64,000 nucleotides of DNA from Bacillota bacterium (GCA_029776205.1 JAKOTQ010000001.1:1-64000), one strand, 5' to 3'; shown: positions 26,220-35,763, counted from the stretch's first letter. Made by a program: numbers and translations. The notes: a model not told the origin generated them from the sequence alone.

Positions 26220-27185
26220 TCACCTCACCCTCCGAATCGTCGTGGTCAGGTTCACATCCAGTTTGGCCGGGGACCGTTGGTCGTGTTTCCACTGGACCTC
26301 ATATTCCCTGCTTCGGCTGTAATTGAAAAACAAGTGGCGGTCACTGGGAATAATTTTACCAAAAAAATCATAATTGATCTGTTTAACTCCATTGACCGTA
26401 TAAACATAGGTCGGATCAACCGTGACCCATCCCAGTTGTGGCAGTTGAATCTCAACCCAGGCATGGGCGTAAGGCGTCAAAAGCTGCGGTTTGCTGCTAA
26501 TCTTAGTTTCATCAAGACGATATCCGCCTACATATCGTGCAGGAATTCCCGCAGCCCGGCACAGGGCAATATAAGCCAGGCTAAAATCGACACAGGATCC
26601 ATACTGCCGTTTCAAGGCCTTCAATGCACTTTGATTGGTTTCATTGGTGATCTGATAGTCAAAATGACTGTTTATATAGGCAAAAATACTTTTGGCCTTG
26701 GCCAGAGGAGTAAATTGACCATCCGTCAATCGTTTCGCTAAATCAACAATCATCGGGTCCGTTGACTCAATCCCCTCTTCCTCAGCCAGATATTTACTAT
26801 CGAAAGGTCTCCCCCGATACTCCCTCAATTGATGCTCGATGGTATAATTGACAATCCAATACTCAAACTCCATCTTAACCGTTTGATTGGGGAGCATTTT
26901 AGGAATGACCCATTCGGCATGATCTTTATACAATTTCGGCTTAAACGATGAAGCATAAACGGAACAACTCAACACCTTTTGGTAAGGCGGCAGTTCCTCC
27001 CTATCTAAGATACTGACTCTGCCCCGTATATCAGTGGCCATTCCCCCCTGGTTCCGCATTTCAACAATCTGCCGAATTTCAAAGGTTTGCGGGTTTCCCA
27101 CTGCATAATAGTTACCAAAACATACTGTCGCAGTAAGGGCAAGCAACCCCAAGATTACTCCGACAAAACGAAGGATTCGCATCAT
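26220..27185 (-). CDS. Secreted transglutaminase-like protein
   Basis: About 321 residues with an N-terminal signal sequence (MMRILRFVGVILGLLALTA). The transglutaminase core is at about 175-265: the Cys motif is YGSCVDFSLAYIALCRAAGIPARYVGGY, then HAWVEIQLPQLGWVTVDPTY supplies His and Asp of the triad. The upstream 150 residues form an extracellular beta-rich region. Bacterial relatives act as peptidases or as cross-linking/envelope enzymes; the exact reaction cannot be read. Several GTG/ATG starts exist; the ATG pair at 27185/27182 fits the GGGTG site best. Confidence 0.85.
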   Translation of the reverse strand: MMRILRFVGVILGLLALTATVCFGNYYAVGNPQTFEIRQIVEMRNQGGMATDIRGRVSILDREELPPYQKVLSCSVYASSFKPKLYKDHAEWVIPKMLPNQTVKMEFEYWIVNYTIEHQLREYRGRPFDSKYLAEEEGIESTDPMIVDLAKRLTDGQFTPLAKAKSIFAYINSHFDYQITNETNQSALKALKRQYGSCVDFSLAYIALCRAAGIPARYVGGYRLDETKISSKPQLLTPYAHAWVEIQLPQLGWVTVDPTYVYTVNGVKQINYDFFGKIIPSDRHLFFNYSRSREYEVQWKHDQRSPAKLDVNLTTTIRRVR

Positions 27186-27306
27186 TATCACCCATTCCCA
27201 ATATTAGGCATTTTGGAGTATTTTCCCTTCCTGCAATTTTTTATTCTCAAAGATCATATCAAAATAAAAAATCACCGGCCGGTTACACTATACCGGGGTG
27301 ATAAAA

Positions 27307-27507
27307 ATGCCGGATACTACCAAAATCGAAGCCATTGTTGATTTTGTAACCCGCTATCCGGAGACAACAGCCAGCCGGCGAATCTGCCGGGAACTGTTCG
27401 GCGCGGGAAGAGAAAAAGTCAGTCCCGAATTTTCCAAAGAACTGTTTGAAAGTTTAACCAAAACCGAAAGCTCCGTCGTTGACAGTTATTATTATCTAAT
27501 CCGTTAA
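27307..27507 (+). CDS. Small hypothetical protein
   Basis: 66 residues beginning MPDTTKIEAIVDFVT, with GGGGTG 7 nt before the ATG and an in-frame GTG at 27298. It is Glu/Lys/Ser-rich and probably helical, with no recognised domain. Its last 12 bp overlap the end of the convergent ferritin-like gene. The ribosome site and even codon use make it plausible, but there is no other support. Confidence 0.45.
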   Translation: MPDTTKIEAIVDFVTRYPETTASRRICRELFGAGREKVSPEFSKELFESLTKTESSVVDSYYYLIR

Positions 27508-28083
27508 CACCAGGCTGTCCCGATCTAAACCATATGCCTCATAAAACAATTGAGTGAACGCTACAAAATGTTCTTTCTCCTGATGCTGTAGATGGGCTAA
27601 TACTCCCTGAACCGCCGGAATAGAGGCCGTTTCCAGCTGTTTTTGATAAGCATTGATCGAATACAACTCATCCTTAATGGCATTTCGGAGCATTTCCCAT
27701 ACCGGATCATCGGGATGAAATTCCCGTTTGGATTCTCCCCGGAAATGCCTTGAAACAACTTTCTCTCCATGATAAGGGCATACACCTTCCGTGGCAGCCG
27801 TTAAAATAGCCATCTCCTGCTTTTTCATCTCCGCCGCCAGCTCCGGATCAAGCCCGGTCAACAGCTGAAGTAAACTGGCAAAATGACTCAGCTCCTCATT
27901 GGCAATCTTCCGGAAGGTTTTCGCCATTCGGTGGTCCCGCAAAAGTTCTGCACATTCCAGATAACCGATAACCGAGCCGATCTCCTCAGCCATCAACTCT
28001 CGTACAAGCAACTGCTCAGGCCTGCCATATTGATGAGCCGCATCAAGGGCTATCCCTTGTGAATGCTGATAATTATACTCCAT
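27496..28083 (-). CDS. Ferritin-like / rubrerythrin-type di-iron protein
   Basis: 195 residues from the ATG at 28083 (GGAGG 7 nt upstream). Two helix pairs carry metal-ligand motifs: EEIGSVIGYLE and EELSHFASLL in the first half, DELYSINAYQ and HQEKEHFVAF in the second. These are the E...ExxH pairs of ferritin-like four-helix bundles. No rubredoxin Cys4 domain is present. A role in peroxide or iron handling is typical for anaerobes, but some family members are spore coat-associated; the substrate is unknown. Confidence 0.75.
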   Translation of the reverse strand: MEYNYQHSQGIALDAAHQYGRPEQLLVRELMAEEIGSVIGYLECAELLRDHRMAKTFRKIANEELSHFASLLQLLTGLDPELAAEMKKQEMAILTAATEGVCPYHGEKVVSRHFRGESKREFHPDDPVWEMLRNAIKDELYSINAYQKQLETASIPAVQGVLAHLQHQEKEHFVAFTQLFYEAYGLDRDSLVLTD

Positions 28084-28166
28084 TTTCCATCCTCCGCAAC
28101 CTGTAATCCCTTTTATCCTATGTGCCAAAATCCCGACAGGTGCTGACAGAGGGATGAATTTCACAT

Positions 28167-28565
28167 TTATTGAAATCGTTCGGTGATGATGTTAAAGATC
28201 CATACCGATACCATAGCTAGCACAATCCGGGGAAAGATAAGTATCCAAACCCCAGCCCCAATCGCTGTAAAATTGGCAGTTTCCTGAAGCAAAGCATGAC
28301 AAGTAGACAATGAAACATTTAATTTGGCCAAATCCACATCATCCAGAATACGTTGGCGTTTAGCATCAACCAGCAATGCCGCTCCGGAAATCAAACCCAG
28401 AATATTGGCTGCCACCCATAAAAAAGCCGTTTGCTTCGGCAAACCTAACAAACCCATTATCCCGGCGCACCATTCGCCCATCCTTTCAACGGTATGATAC
28501 TGCTTCAATATACGGAAAAAGAGAATAAGCAAAACATTGATTCCAATAATTTTAATAATGATCAT
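28167..28565 (-). CDS. Nucleoside-recognition (Gate) domain membrane protein B
   Basis: 132 residues with about four hydrophobic helices. The LLGLPKQTAFLWVAANILGLISGAALL segment is the Gate/nucleoside-recognition pattern also found in SpmA/SpmB, FeoB and nucleoside transporters. The ATG at 28565 starts 1 bp after the upstream gene's stop, so translation is likely coupled. The two adjacent Gate proteins may form one heteromeric membrane unit; the cargo is unknown. Confidence 0.7.
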   Translation of the reverse strand: MIIIKIIGINVLLILFFRILKQYHTVERMGEWCAGIMGLLGLPKQTAFLWVAANILGLISGAALLVDAKRQRILDDVDLAKLNVSLSTCHALLQETANFTAIGAGVWILIFPRIVLAMVSVWIFNIITERFQ

Positions 28566-28566
28566 A

Positions 28567-29121
28567 TTATCCGTCAGCCACCCCAACAGCATCAGGGGCA
28601 AAGGTTTCCGAATCCTGGACACCGCCGAGGGAACCCGCATTTACCATGGCCACCTGTTCTCCAGGTAACCATAGGTTTAACAACCACCCCATCAGTAAAC
28701 TGGCAAATAACCGAATCCCAAGAATTACCCAGAATGGGCCTCCAGCCCGTTTTTGAACGCTCATTTCCACCGGCAAGGTATGACAAATAACCAACATCAC
28801 CGAAAGTATCGTAATTTCCTTACCGGTTAACGGTAATGTGGCCATCACCGCCAAAGCCGAATAACAGTTGACCAAATATCCGGTAAGCAAAGCTAAAATC
28901 GCCTCACCCGGTATAAAAAGCGGTGAAAGAAACAAACTCAGATAATCAATAAAGCCAAAATACTTCATCACCGCTATCAACAGTGAAACAGGCAACATCA
29001 CTTTAACAATGGAAATACTGGCGCCTATCCCGTTGTGAAAAGCATCTTGTACCCACTTTAAATGAAAATTCTTTAAAGATGACGTTTTTTTAATCAAAGC
29101 ACTGCGAGGCGGAATATCCAT
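28567..29121 (-). CDS. Nucleoside-recognition (Gate) domain membrane protein A
   Basis: 184 residues from the ATG at 29121 (GGAGG upstream). The hydrophobic core includes ISIVKVMLPVSLLIAVMKYFG and the Gate-type ALLTGYLVNCYSALAVMATLPL. It is followed directly by the second Gate protein. The pair resembles SpmA/SpmB in organisation, but SpmA/B are longer and this identity is not claimed. Confidence 0.72.
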   Translation of the reverse strand: MDIPPRSALIKKTSSLKNFHLKWVQDAFHNGIGASISIVKVMLPVSLLIAVMKYFGFIDYLSLFLSPLFIPGEAILALLTGYLVNCYSALAVMATLPLTGKEITILSVMLVICHTLPVEMSVQKRAGGPFWVILGIRLFASLLMGWLLNLWLPGEQVAMVNAGSLGGVQDSETFAPDAVGVADG

Positions 29122-29147
29122 AGAAGCCTCCAATCTATATCCCTATA

Positions 29148-30512
29148 TCAAACGACAATCTCTTTCCATTTTCCGGTTTTAAACCGGTAATATATTAATA
29201 TGGACCGGACCGTTTGATCGCTAATGGCTGCCATCCAGGCTCCTATCAAACCCCAGTGAAAAACAAGCACAAACAAGGCAGCCAAACTCACCCGGGCAAA
29301 GATCATCCCAATAAAGGACGAAATCAGCGGCCACCGGGTATCGCCGGCTCCGCGCAAACATCCGGATACGATCGATAAATAATTCTGAGGTACTACTATT
29401 AAGATGGTGATCCGGAGAACATCAGCAGCTTGTCGAATAACCCCCTGATCCGAAGTATAAATCCTGGAAATAGGGGATCCGGCAAAGAAAAACATCAAAC
29501 CAGCAAATACTGAAAAAACCAATCCGATTTTTTGCAGCTCATTACAGTAGGTTTCAGCCAAATCCGGCCTTTTAGCTCCCAGGTTCCGTCCAGTGAAAGA
29601 ACTGGCTGCCATGGAAAAGCCATTGATTACATTGGAAAGGAGTTGAGTTACATTCAAACAGATCTGATGCGCAGCGAAAGCTTCCGTTCCCAGACCCGCA
29701 ATGATTTTGGCATACAACAGCAATCCAAAACGCATAAAAAACTGTTCCCCTGCTGCTGAAATGCCAATATTCATAATCCGTTTCAATATCGAAAAGTCCA
29801 GTCGAAAACGATCCTTCCATGAAATGGCCACCGGAAGGTCGGTCTGAAACAGAGCATACAATGCCATCACACAGGCCGAAAGCTTTGCCAGAGTACTGGC
29901 GATGGCTGCTCCCTGGAGTCCCAGCCCGGGAAAAATCCCTAAACCGTAAATTAAAACAAAACCGCTGACGACATTGACGATATTAGATATGATATTATAC
30001 TGCATCGGTATCCGGGAATTTCCCGCACCCCGTAAAATTGAAGTCACCGCCGTCGGTATCGCCTGAAATAAAATCCCAACAGCCATGTACTTCATATACA
30101 TGGAGGCATGCTCTACCGTATCCGCTTGTGCACCCATGCCGATAACGATAGATTTCGAAAAAACCACACCGAAAAATGCGAGAATTAAACCAAGCAGCGT
30201 CGAAACGATCATCGTCTGAATGACAACCGCTTTCGCCTCCCGATATTCCTTGGAGCCGATAAACCGGGAAACTAAAGCGGTAGCCCCGACATTAAACGAC
30301 TGAAAAACAGCCAAACATATAAAAACCGGCTGATTGGTCAAGCCGGCTGCACTTAAGGCATAAGCTCCCAAATGGCCAACCATCGACAAATTAACAACTC
30401 CAATCAAAGACATTAACATCAATTCAGCTATGATTGGCCATGAAAAGGATAAAATGGTCTTTCGTATCTCCGCTTTCGTTAATTCCCGTCCAACATCTGA
30501 TGATTGTTGCAC
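29148..30512 (-). CDS. MATE-family multidrug/Na+ efflux transporter
   Basis: 454 residues with the twelve hydrophobic segments of a MATE transporter in two similar halves. The first half opens with FSWPIIAELMLMSLIGVVNLSMVGHLGAYALSAAG. The second half contains AAGEQFFMRFGLLLYAKIIAGLGTEAFAAHQI and VNGFSMAASSFTGRNLGAKRPDLA. It exports cationic compounds in exchange for Na+ or H+. It is divergent from an AraC-type regulator 228 bp away, which could control it. Confidence 0.93.
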   Translation of the reverse strand: MQQSSDVGRELTKAEIRKTILSFSWPIIAELMLMSLIGVVNLSMVGHLGAYALSAAGLTNQPVFICLAVFQSFNVGATALVSRFIGSKEYREAKAVVIQTMIVSTLLGLILAFFGVVFSKSIVIGMGAQADTVEHASMYMKYMAVGILFQAIPTAVTSILRGAGNSRIPMQYNIISNIVNVVSGFVLIYGLGIFPGLGLQGAAIASTLAKLSACVMALYALFQTDLPVAISWKDRFRLDFSILKRIMNIGISAAGEQFFMRFGLLLYAKIIAGLGTEAFAAHQICLNVTQLLSNVINGFSMAASSFTGRNLGAKRPDLAETYCNELQKIGLVFSVFAGLMFFFAGSPISRIYTSDQGVIRQAADVLRITILIVVPQNYLSIVSGCLRGAGDTRWPLISSFIGMIFARVSLAALFVLVFHWGLIGAWMAAISDQTVRSILIYYRFKTGKWKEIVV

Positions 30513-30740
30513 AGAAAATCTCCTTATCTTCCTTACGTTTAAGTGATGATAACCAGCTCATCGTCATGTTTAAACCAACTTTTGAGACTAATTTCATTAT
30601 ACGAGTTCCAAAAGATAAAATCTGTACATTTTTTATTCAATATTGCAAATTTCCTCTTATATTTTGTCTAAATCAATGATATGATACGTAATGAATACTA
30701 CCCCTTTTCCCTTAAGATTTTTCGAGGAAAGGAAGTTACC

Positions 30741-31586
30741 ATGGCTGTTCCAGATGCACTGGTTAAAATACCAAATTCCTTTTATATTTCCCACCGTAAA
30801 ATGACCACCCATCACAGCAGGCATGTCCATGATTCATTTGAACTGCTTTATTTATACTCCGGAGAACGTTCATTTTTCATCAACGATCGCACCTTTAAGA
30901 TACAAGCCGGCGATTTGTGTTTAATTCACCCTAACGTCTTACATCGAGCCACCAGCGAAGACAGTCCAGAATGTGAAGGAATCTTACTTTACTTTCACGA
31001 AAGTTTTCTCTCTCCCAATCAACCTCTTGGAGAATTATTAAGTATTGATGATGTCTATGTGACGCTTCCCATCTATGAACGTACAGTTGTGGAGGAATTG
31101 TTCCAAAAGATGCTCCATGACTTTGAAACGCATGAATCAGGCTTTACCCTAAACCTTCAAGGATTAACCCTTCAACTTTTGGTGCTTCTCGGCCGCTGCG
31201 TGAAAAAACACCAAACTGAGCAAATCCATTACCCCAGCCCGATGCATCAAAAGGTTTCTGAGATCGCCCGATACATCAACCACCATTATCAAGAGGACTT
31301 ATCTCTGGAATCTCTGGCTCACCAGTTTTACATCAGTCCCAGCTATTTGAGTAAGATATTTAAACGGGTCACCAATTTTACCTTCATTGAATATCTCAAC
31401 AACGTCCGGGTCAAAGAAGCAAAACGCCTGCTGATGGAAACTTCAAAAAAAGTGGTGGAAATTGCCGAAGAAGTCGGATTTGGAAGCATCACCCATTTCG
31501 GCAGGGTTTTTAAGGAGATTACCGGAAATCCTCCGGCATATTACCGCAAATTAAAAAAACACCCGGAAAATATCCATGACCATTAA
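30741..31586 (+). CDS. AraC-family transcriptional regulator
   Basis: 281 residues from the ATG at 30741 (AAAGGAAG upstream). The N-terminal cupin (HHSRHVHDSFELLYLYSGE, about 25-43; AGDLCLIHPNVLHRA) binds a small ligand. The C-terminal part (about 180-281) has the two AraC helix-turn-helix motifs: LSLESLAHQFYISPSYLSKIFKR and VVEIAEEVGFGSITHFGRVFKEITG. Divergent from the MATE gene, so that transporter is a likely target. The ligand is unknown. Confidence 0.92.
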   Translation: MAVPDALVKIPNSFYISHRKMTTHHSRHVHDSFELLYLYSGERSFFINDRTFKIQAGDLCLIHPNVLHRATSEDSPECEGILLYFHESFLSPNQPLGELLSIDDVYVTLPIYERTVVEELFQKMLHDFETHESGFTLNLQGLTLQLLVLLGRCVKKHQTEQIHYPSPMHQKVSEIARYINHHYQEDLSLESLAHQFYISPSYLSKIFKRVTNFTFIEYLNNVRVKEAKRLLMETSKKVVEIAEEVGFGSITHFGRVFKEITGNPPAYYRKLKKHPENIHDH

Positions 31587-31593
31587 CGAAGAC

Positions 31594-31613
31594 CCCCCTG
31601 CACCGGCAGGGGG
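31594..31613. terminator. GC-rich hairpin between convergent genes
   Basis: CCCCCTGC (31594-31601) and GCAGGGGG (31606-31613) with a 4-nt loop between the AraC and secreted-protein genes. T-runs are weak on both sides, so efficiency is unsure. Confidence 0.55.
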
Positions 31614-31623
31614 ATCATTACTT

Positions 31624-32628
31624 TCACAACCGCTTTATTTTCAGCTGGGTTTCAAATGTCACTCGCATCGGAATCTTCTCAAGATAGGACATCGCCTCAA
31701 TACGGCCGTCACCTTTCAATATCAATTCCCGTTCCTTAAGTAAGCCATCATCTATACCGAAAACGATCTTCCCCTTCCACTGCATGGGGAAAGTCATCAC
31801 TATTTTATTTAAAGCTGAAAGTTCCTTCGCTTCCTTCTCATCTTCACCAGCCGCTTCCAATTCTTCTTCCAATTCCTCTTTCAGATCTTCCCCATTAAGA
31901 TCTGACGTATGTTTCTTGGCAAAAGCACTGATGTCGATAATTGTATCAAAGACCGTTTGCCCTGAAGAAAGCAATGTTGCATATCGTTTCCCTCGGCTTT
32001 TTTGGACTTTACTCAATTCATAAGTTACAGGCAAAAATTTCGATTCGCCCGATTCGGACAGCTTGGGAAAAACGTATGTGATCTCCCAACGTTCACCCTT
32101 CTTCACCGAATGGTCCGGAAGATAATGATAAATGAGTTCATAGAAGGTTTTATTTATAGCCAATATTTGCTCCGGGGAAACAAAACTAGGCAAAACAACC
32201 TCGGTTTCTTCTGCTTCATCATCTTTCGTTGAAAACGCCGGTAAAACAACATCCATCACTTCACCCCAAGGAGTCATGACGACTTCGATAGCACTATCCG
32301 ATGATAAATTATCCTCTTTCTTGGAAATCTTCTGATTTAAAAACTCAGTCTCCACCTCCACCATATCAATGATTGAACTGCATCGTATCGCAGACTCGCC
32401 GTCCATAGTCCAACGTTCGGTAGAGTCATAACGAAAGGCCATTCCCATCTCCATCGGCCTCATATTAAACTCTTTCGGCCAATGAAACACAAAATGAAAC
32501 TTCATCTCCGTCCGATAACGGATCGGTTCCTGTTGCTCCCGGTACTCCAATGTATAATTTTCTTCAGCGGCTAGGGCTAGACCGGAAAAGAGTACGACAA
32601 TTACTAAAAGCCATCTTAATTTTTTCAT
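31624..32628 (-). CDS. Secreted protein of unknown function
   Basis: 334 residues with a clear signal peptide (MKKLRWLLVIVVLFSGLALA, cleaved near residue 20). The mature part is Glu/Lys-rich and predicted mainly beta strand, with one strongly acidic stretch (EDLKEELEEELEAAGEDEKEAKE) around residue 250. It resembles the C-terminal domain of the propeller protein at 10036-12288 in the order of features (KKGERWEITYVFP here, IGDSWDFGRVTW there). No catalytic signature was recognised. Confidence 0.7.
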   Translation of the reverse strand: MKKLRWLLVIVVLFSGLALAAEENYTLEYREQQEPIRYRTEMKFHFVFHWPKEFNMRPMEMGMAFRYDSTERWTMDGESAIRCSSIIDMVEVETEFLNQKISKKEDNLSSDSAIEVVMTPWGEVMDVVLPAFSTKDDEAEETEVVLPSFVSPEQILAINKTFYELIYHYLPDHSVKKGERWEITYVFPKLSESGESKFLPVTYELSKVQKSRGKRYATLLSSGQTVFDTIIDISAFAKKHTSDLNGEDLKEELEEELEAAGEDEKEAKELSALNKIVMTFPMQWKGKIVFGIDDGLLKERELILKGDGRIEAMSYLEKIPMRVTFETQLKIKRL

Positions 32629-32750
32629 GGGCTCCCTCCAACATGTAACATACTACCATTTATATTCCAAAACCAAAACATATTTACCTTATTTTTCCAC
32701 CGAACGAAAAATCTCTATCCTTACCGCTCATTTTTGATATAATCAGAGGC

Positions 32751-33653
32751 ATGAACAGCTTCTATCAATCATGTATCATTTGTCCGCACCAGTGCGGGAT
32801 CAATCGTAATCAAGGCCAATTGGGCCGATGTTTGGCACCGGCACGGCCCAAAATCGCCAAAACAATGCTGCACCTATGGGAAGAACCTTGCTTGAGCGGA
32901 ACCCGTGGCTCCGGCGCCGTTTTCTTCTCCCATTGCAATCTTCGCTGTATTTTCTGTCAAAATTACGCCATTAGCCAGGAAGAAAACGGGCGGGAATTGA
33001 CGGAAATCGAATTATCGGATCTATTTTTATCTTTGGAACAACAAGGTGCCCATAATATCAATTTAGTTTCGCCTACCCCATATGTTCCGTCCATTGTCCA
33101 AGCATTGAAGATAGCCAAAGAAAAAGGACTTAAAATTCCGGTGATCTATAACACTAACGCCTTCGACAGTCCGGAATCCATCGCTTTACTCGACGGCCTA
33201 GTCGATATTTACCTTCCGGACTTAAAATTCTATTCGCCGGAAGTTTCCCAATGTTTGGCCGGAACCCGGGAATATTTCTCACATGCGACGAAAGCTATTT
33301 TAACCATGTTAGAGCAAGTCGGCCCGACATATATCAACGAAGAGGGAATGATGACGCGGGGAGTTCTGATCCGGCATCTGATTCTCCCGGGTTATCTGGA
33401 AGAAAGCCGGGTTATCTTACGTTGGATTCGCGATTTTTTACCGAGGGAGGTTTATCTCAGTTTAATGTCCCAATATTTCCCGACCCACCGGGCGGTACAC
33501 CATCCTAAACTGAACAGGACATTAAACCCTGAAGAATACGAGGCAATCATCGATTATTTTCTGGATTTAGGTTTAGAAAACGGCTTCACCCAGGATTTGG
33601 ACTCCGCCGACCCGCAATATGTACCGGACTTTGACACGGAAGAAGAGAAATAG
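32751..33653 (+). CDS. Radical SAM enzyme, pyruvate-formate-lyase-activating-like (COG1313 type)
   Basis: 300 residues. The radical SAM cluster motif is CNLRCIFCQNY (about residues 63-73). An N-terminal Cys pair region (CIICPHQCGINR, GQLGRC) is typical of this PflA-like subfamily. The C-terminal part holds LVDIYLPDLKFYSPE and RHLILPGYLEES. The partner enzyme is not in the window and the reaction (possibly glycyl-radical activation) is not proven. A TATAAT box at 32738-32743 lies just ahead of the ATG. Confidence 0.85.
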   Translation: MNSFYQSCIICPHQCGINRNQGQLGRCLAPARPKIAKTMLHLWEEPCLSGTRGSGAVFFSHCNLRCIFCQNYAISQEENGRELTEIELSDLFLSLEQQGAHNINLVSPTPYVPSIVQALKIAKEKGLKIPVIYNTNAFDSPESIALLDGLVDIYLPDLKFYSPEVSQCLAGTREYFSHATKAILTMLEQVGPTYINEEGMMTRGVLIRHLILPGYLEESRVILRWIRDFLPREVYLSLMSQYFPTHRAVHHPKLNRTLNPEEYEAIIDYFLDLGLENGFTQDLDSADPQYVPDFDTEEEK

Positions 33654-33715
33654 TACACAGTACACGGTTCACATCGCACAGTACAATCCTGAAATATCAG
33701 TAAACTGTGCACTAA

Positions 33716-33759
33716 GAACTGTGTACCATTCCCACTTATTAGCTGCCAACTGTCAACTG
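33716..33759. repeat. Dispersed intergenic repeat, copy 2
   Basis: GAACTGTGTAC (33716-33726) and AACTGTCAACTG (33748-33759) in the same order and nearly the same spacing as at 26158-26199. Words such as AGTACACAGTACACGG (33654-33666) and ACTGTGCACT surround it. It lies between the convergent radical-SAM and tlyA genes. Confidence 0.6.
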
Positions 33760-33761
33760 GT

Positions 33762-34556
33762 TCACTCATTTTTAAGTTCCCGCCATGCGGCGTCCACCAC
33801 GGCTTCGATCTCCGGCCGTTCTGCCGGTTCCTGAATCCAATGGCCAAGAAACTCAATATTTCCTTCAGGCCCCAATATAGGAGAAAAAGTTAGATGAGCC
33901 AAGTGCCATCCGTGGGCAGGAGCCAGCTCTGCCAACGTCCGAATCACTTCTGCATGAATTCGGCGGTCCCGGACCACCCCTTTTTTGCCTACATGTTCTT
34001 TACCCGCTTCGAACTGCGGTTTAATTAAGGTCATCAACTGGCCGTCAGCAGTGATCAACGCCTTAAACCGCTCAAATAACAGTTTGAGGGAGATAAATGA
34101 AAGGTCCGCCGTAATCAGTGACGGCCGTTCCGGCAGATTATCCACTTCAAAATACCGGATATTTTGCCGTTCAAACACCATCACCCGGGGATCCTGCCTT
34201 AATTTCCAAGCCAATTGGCCATATCCCACATCCACTGCATAGACCAGCCGGGCCCCGTTTTGCAGCAACACATCGGTAAAACCGCCGGTAGATGCACCGG
34301 CATCCAGGCATACTTTCCCTGCCACTTCAATGGGGAAAGTTTCCAATGCTTTCACCAGTTTATGAGCCCCGCGGCTCACATATTGATATTCCGGCCGTTC
34401 CACCATAACATCCAAGGGTTCTGCCACCATTTGGCCGGGTTTTTCCACCCGTTTTCCGTTCACTTGAACCTGTCCGGCCATTATTGCCCGCTGAGCCTGT
34501 TCCCTGCTTTCAAAAAATCCTGCTTTCACTAAATAACTATCGATACGCTGTTTCAC
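33762..34556 (-). CDS. tlyA: TlyA-family 16S/23S rRNA 2'-O-methyltransferase / hemolysin-like
   Basis: 264 residues. An N-terminal S4 RNA-binding domain (residues 1-60: RIDSYLVKAGFFESREQAQRAIMAG) is followed by an FtsJ-like methyltransferase domain (CLDAGASTGGFTDVLLQNGA, about 85-104; DLSFISLKLL). The family methylates rRNA 2'-OH positions. The start overlaps the stop of the preceding bactofilin-like gene by 4 nt, so the two are translationally coupled. Confidence 0.93.
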   Translation of the reverse strand: MKQRIDSYLVKAGFFESREQAQRAIMAGQVQVNGKRVEKPGQMVAEPLDVMVERPEYQYVSRGAHKLVKALETFPIEVAGKVCLDAGASTGGFTDVLLQNGARLVYAVDVGYGQLAWKLRQDPRVMVFERQNIRYFEVDNLPERPSLITADLSFISLKLLFERFKALITADGQLMTLIKPQFEAGKEHVGKKGVVRDRRIHAEVIRTLAELAPAHGWHLAHLTFSPILGPEGNIEFLGHWIQEPAERPEIEAVVDAAWRELKNE

Positions 34557-35722
34557 AGGTCACCTCGTCCTGCCAACCGGGAAGAACCGGATTCGATTTC
34601 TGGCCGAATATTGGCTAACACCATGCCCACACCGATAATTTGCAGAATATGACCGACTAACGGAATAAATCCTAATAATGTAAGACCAAAGCCACCGGTA
34701 ATGATCAACAGCACAGGGTGTCGCCGGGTATTTAAAGAAGATTTGAGGAAGATAATCCGTCCAATCCACAGGTAAAGCAGGACATTGGAAAAGAGCAATA
34801 AGATGATATAGACTAATATCAGCAGAACCGCCAAAGGTATGCCCACTTGAGTCAGAAACAGGACCACAATAAGCAGTGGAATTCCGAAAGAGCCCAAGAG
34901 CCCCACTTTCAAGTACCGTTTGAAATTCATTACACTGGGTTCGGTGATCTTCCATGAAGTTCGGGGAAACAATTTATAAAAAACTAAACCTATTAAAATA
35001 TTCCCCATAAACCACATCAACGAAAAAAGCAAAAATGCTTTTAAAAACCGGGCCAGCATCTCATTATTCTGATGCATCCGGTATTCCCCGCGAATCGTGG
35101 CTTGACTGCTACGTGAGGTATCCGTAACACCAGTATAATCATCCACATCGCCTTCAACCACAGCCTTCTCCAGCCATTTTACCGGTACCCCTCGCACATG
35201 AAAGGAACCATTGATAACTCCGCCCACCGTCGTCGCAGCATATCCCGTAACCCGGACCGGACCGTTGATGGTCCCGCGAAGGGCCAGCTGATGATAATAT
35301 CCCAACATCCCGCCATCCACACGGGCTGAAGAATTGATCTCCGCTTTCATGGCAGCCGACGCCAGTGTCTCGCCAACCGTCCCGTTCAATTCCAACTGGC
35401 CGGCAGCCACTCGAAGATCGCCGGCAACAGAACCATTCACCGTTAACTTTTCCCAAACGACACCCAACAGGTTTCCCTTAACATTACCGGTGATAATCAC
35501 TTCACCGGCCAACACCAGAAGATCTCCTTCAATATCCCCTGCAACCTCCAAGGTCTCCCCTCGGAAATAATAATCGCCCTTAATGCTCTCTCCCTGACGG
35601 ATAACGGTTGTTCCACGCGCTATCGTCCAGGGCTGAGCTGCCGCAGGAAACGCCAGGAGCATAAGTAAAAGGCCGCTCAATAATAAACACATTATTTTTT
35701 TCATCATCTTCACCCAAACCAT
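34553..35722 (-). CDS. Bactofilin-like polymer-forming domain with C-terminal membrane helices
   Basis: 389 residues. A signal or anchor sequence (IMCLLLSGLLLMLLAFPAAAQ) is followed by about 170 residues of short repeating strands such as EVAGDIEGDLLVLAGEVIITGNVKGNL. These resemble the right-handed beta-helix of bactofilins/polymer-forming proteins. The C-terminal 150 residues carry four hydrophobic helices. The polymer domain would lie outside the cytoplasmic membrane. The start is ambiguous (35722, 35707 or 35704). Likely an envelope-organising protein; function inferred. Confidence 0.8.
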   Translation of the reverse strand: MVWVKMMKKIMCLLLSGLLLMLLAFPAAAQPWTIARGTTVIRQGESIKGDYYFRGETLEVAGDIEGDLLVLAGEVIITGNVKGNLLGVVWEKLTVNGSVAGDLRVAAGQLELNGTVGETLASAAMKAEINSSARVDGGMLGYYHQLALRGTINGPVRVTGYAATTVGGVINGSFHVRGVPVKWLEKAVVEGDVDDYTGVTDTSRSSQATIRGEYRMHQNNEMLARFLKAFLLFSLMWFMGNILIGLVFYKLFPRTSWKITEPSVMNFKRYLKVGLLGSFGIPLLIVVLFLTQVGIPLAVLLILVYIILLLFSNVLLYLWIGRIIFLKSSLNTRRHPVLLIITGGFGLTLLGFIPLVGHILQIIGVGMVLANIRPEIESGSSRLAGRGDL

Positions 35723-35763
35723 TTCTCACCATCACAGTAATTATTAACTGCAAAATTTTGCCC

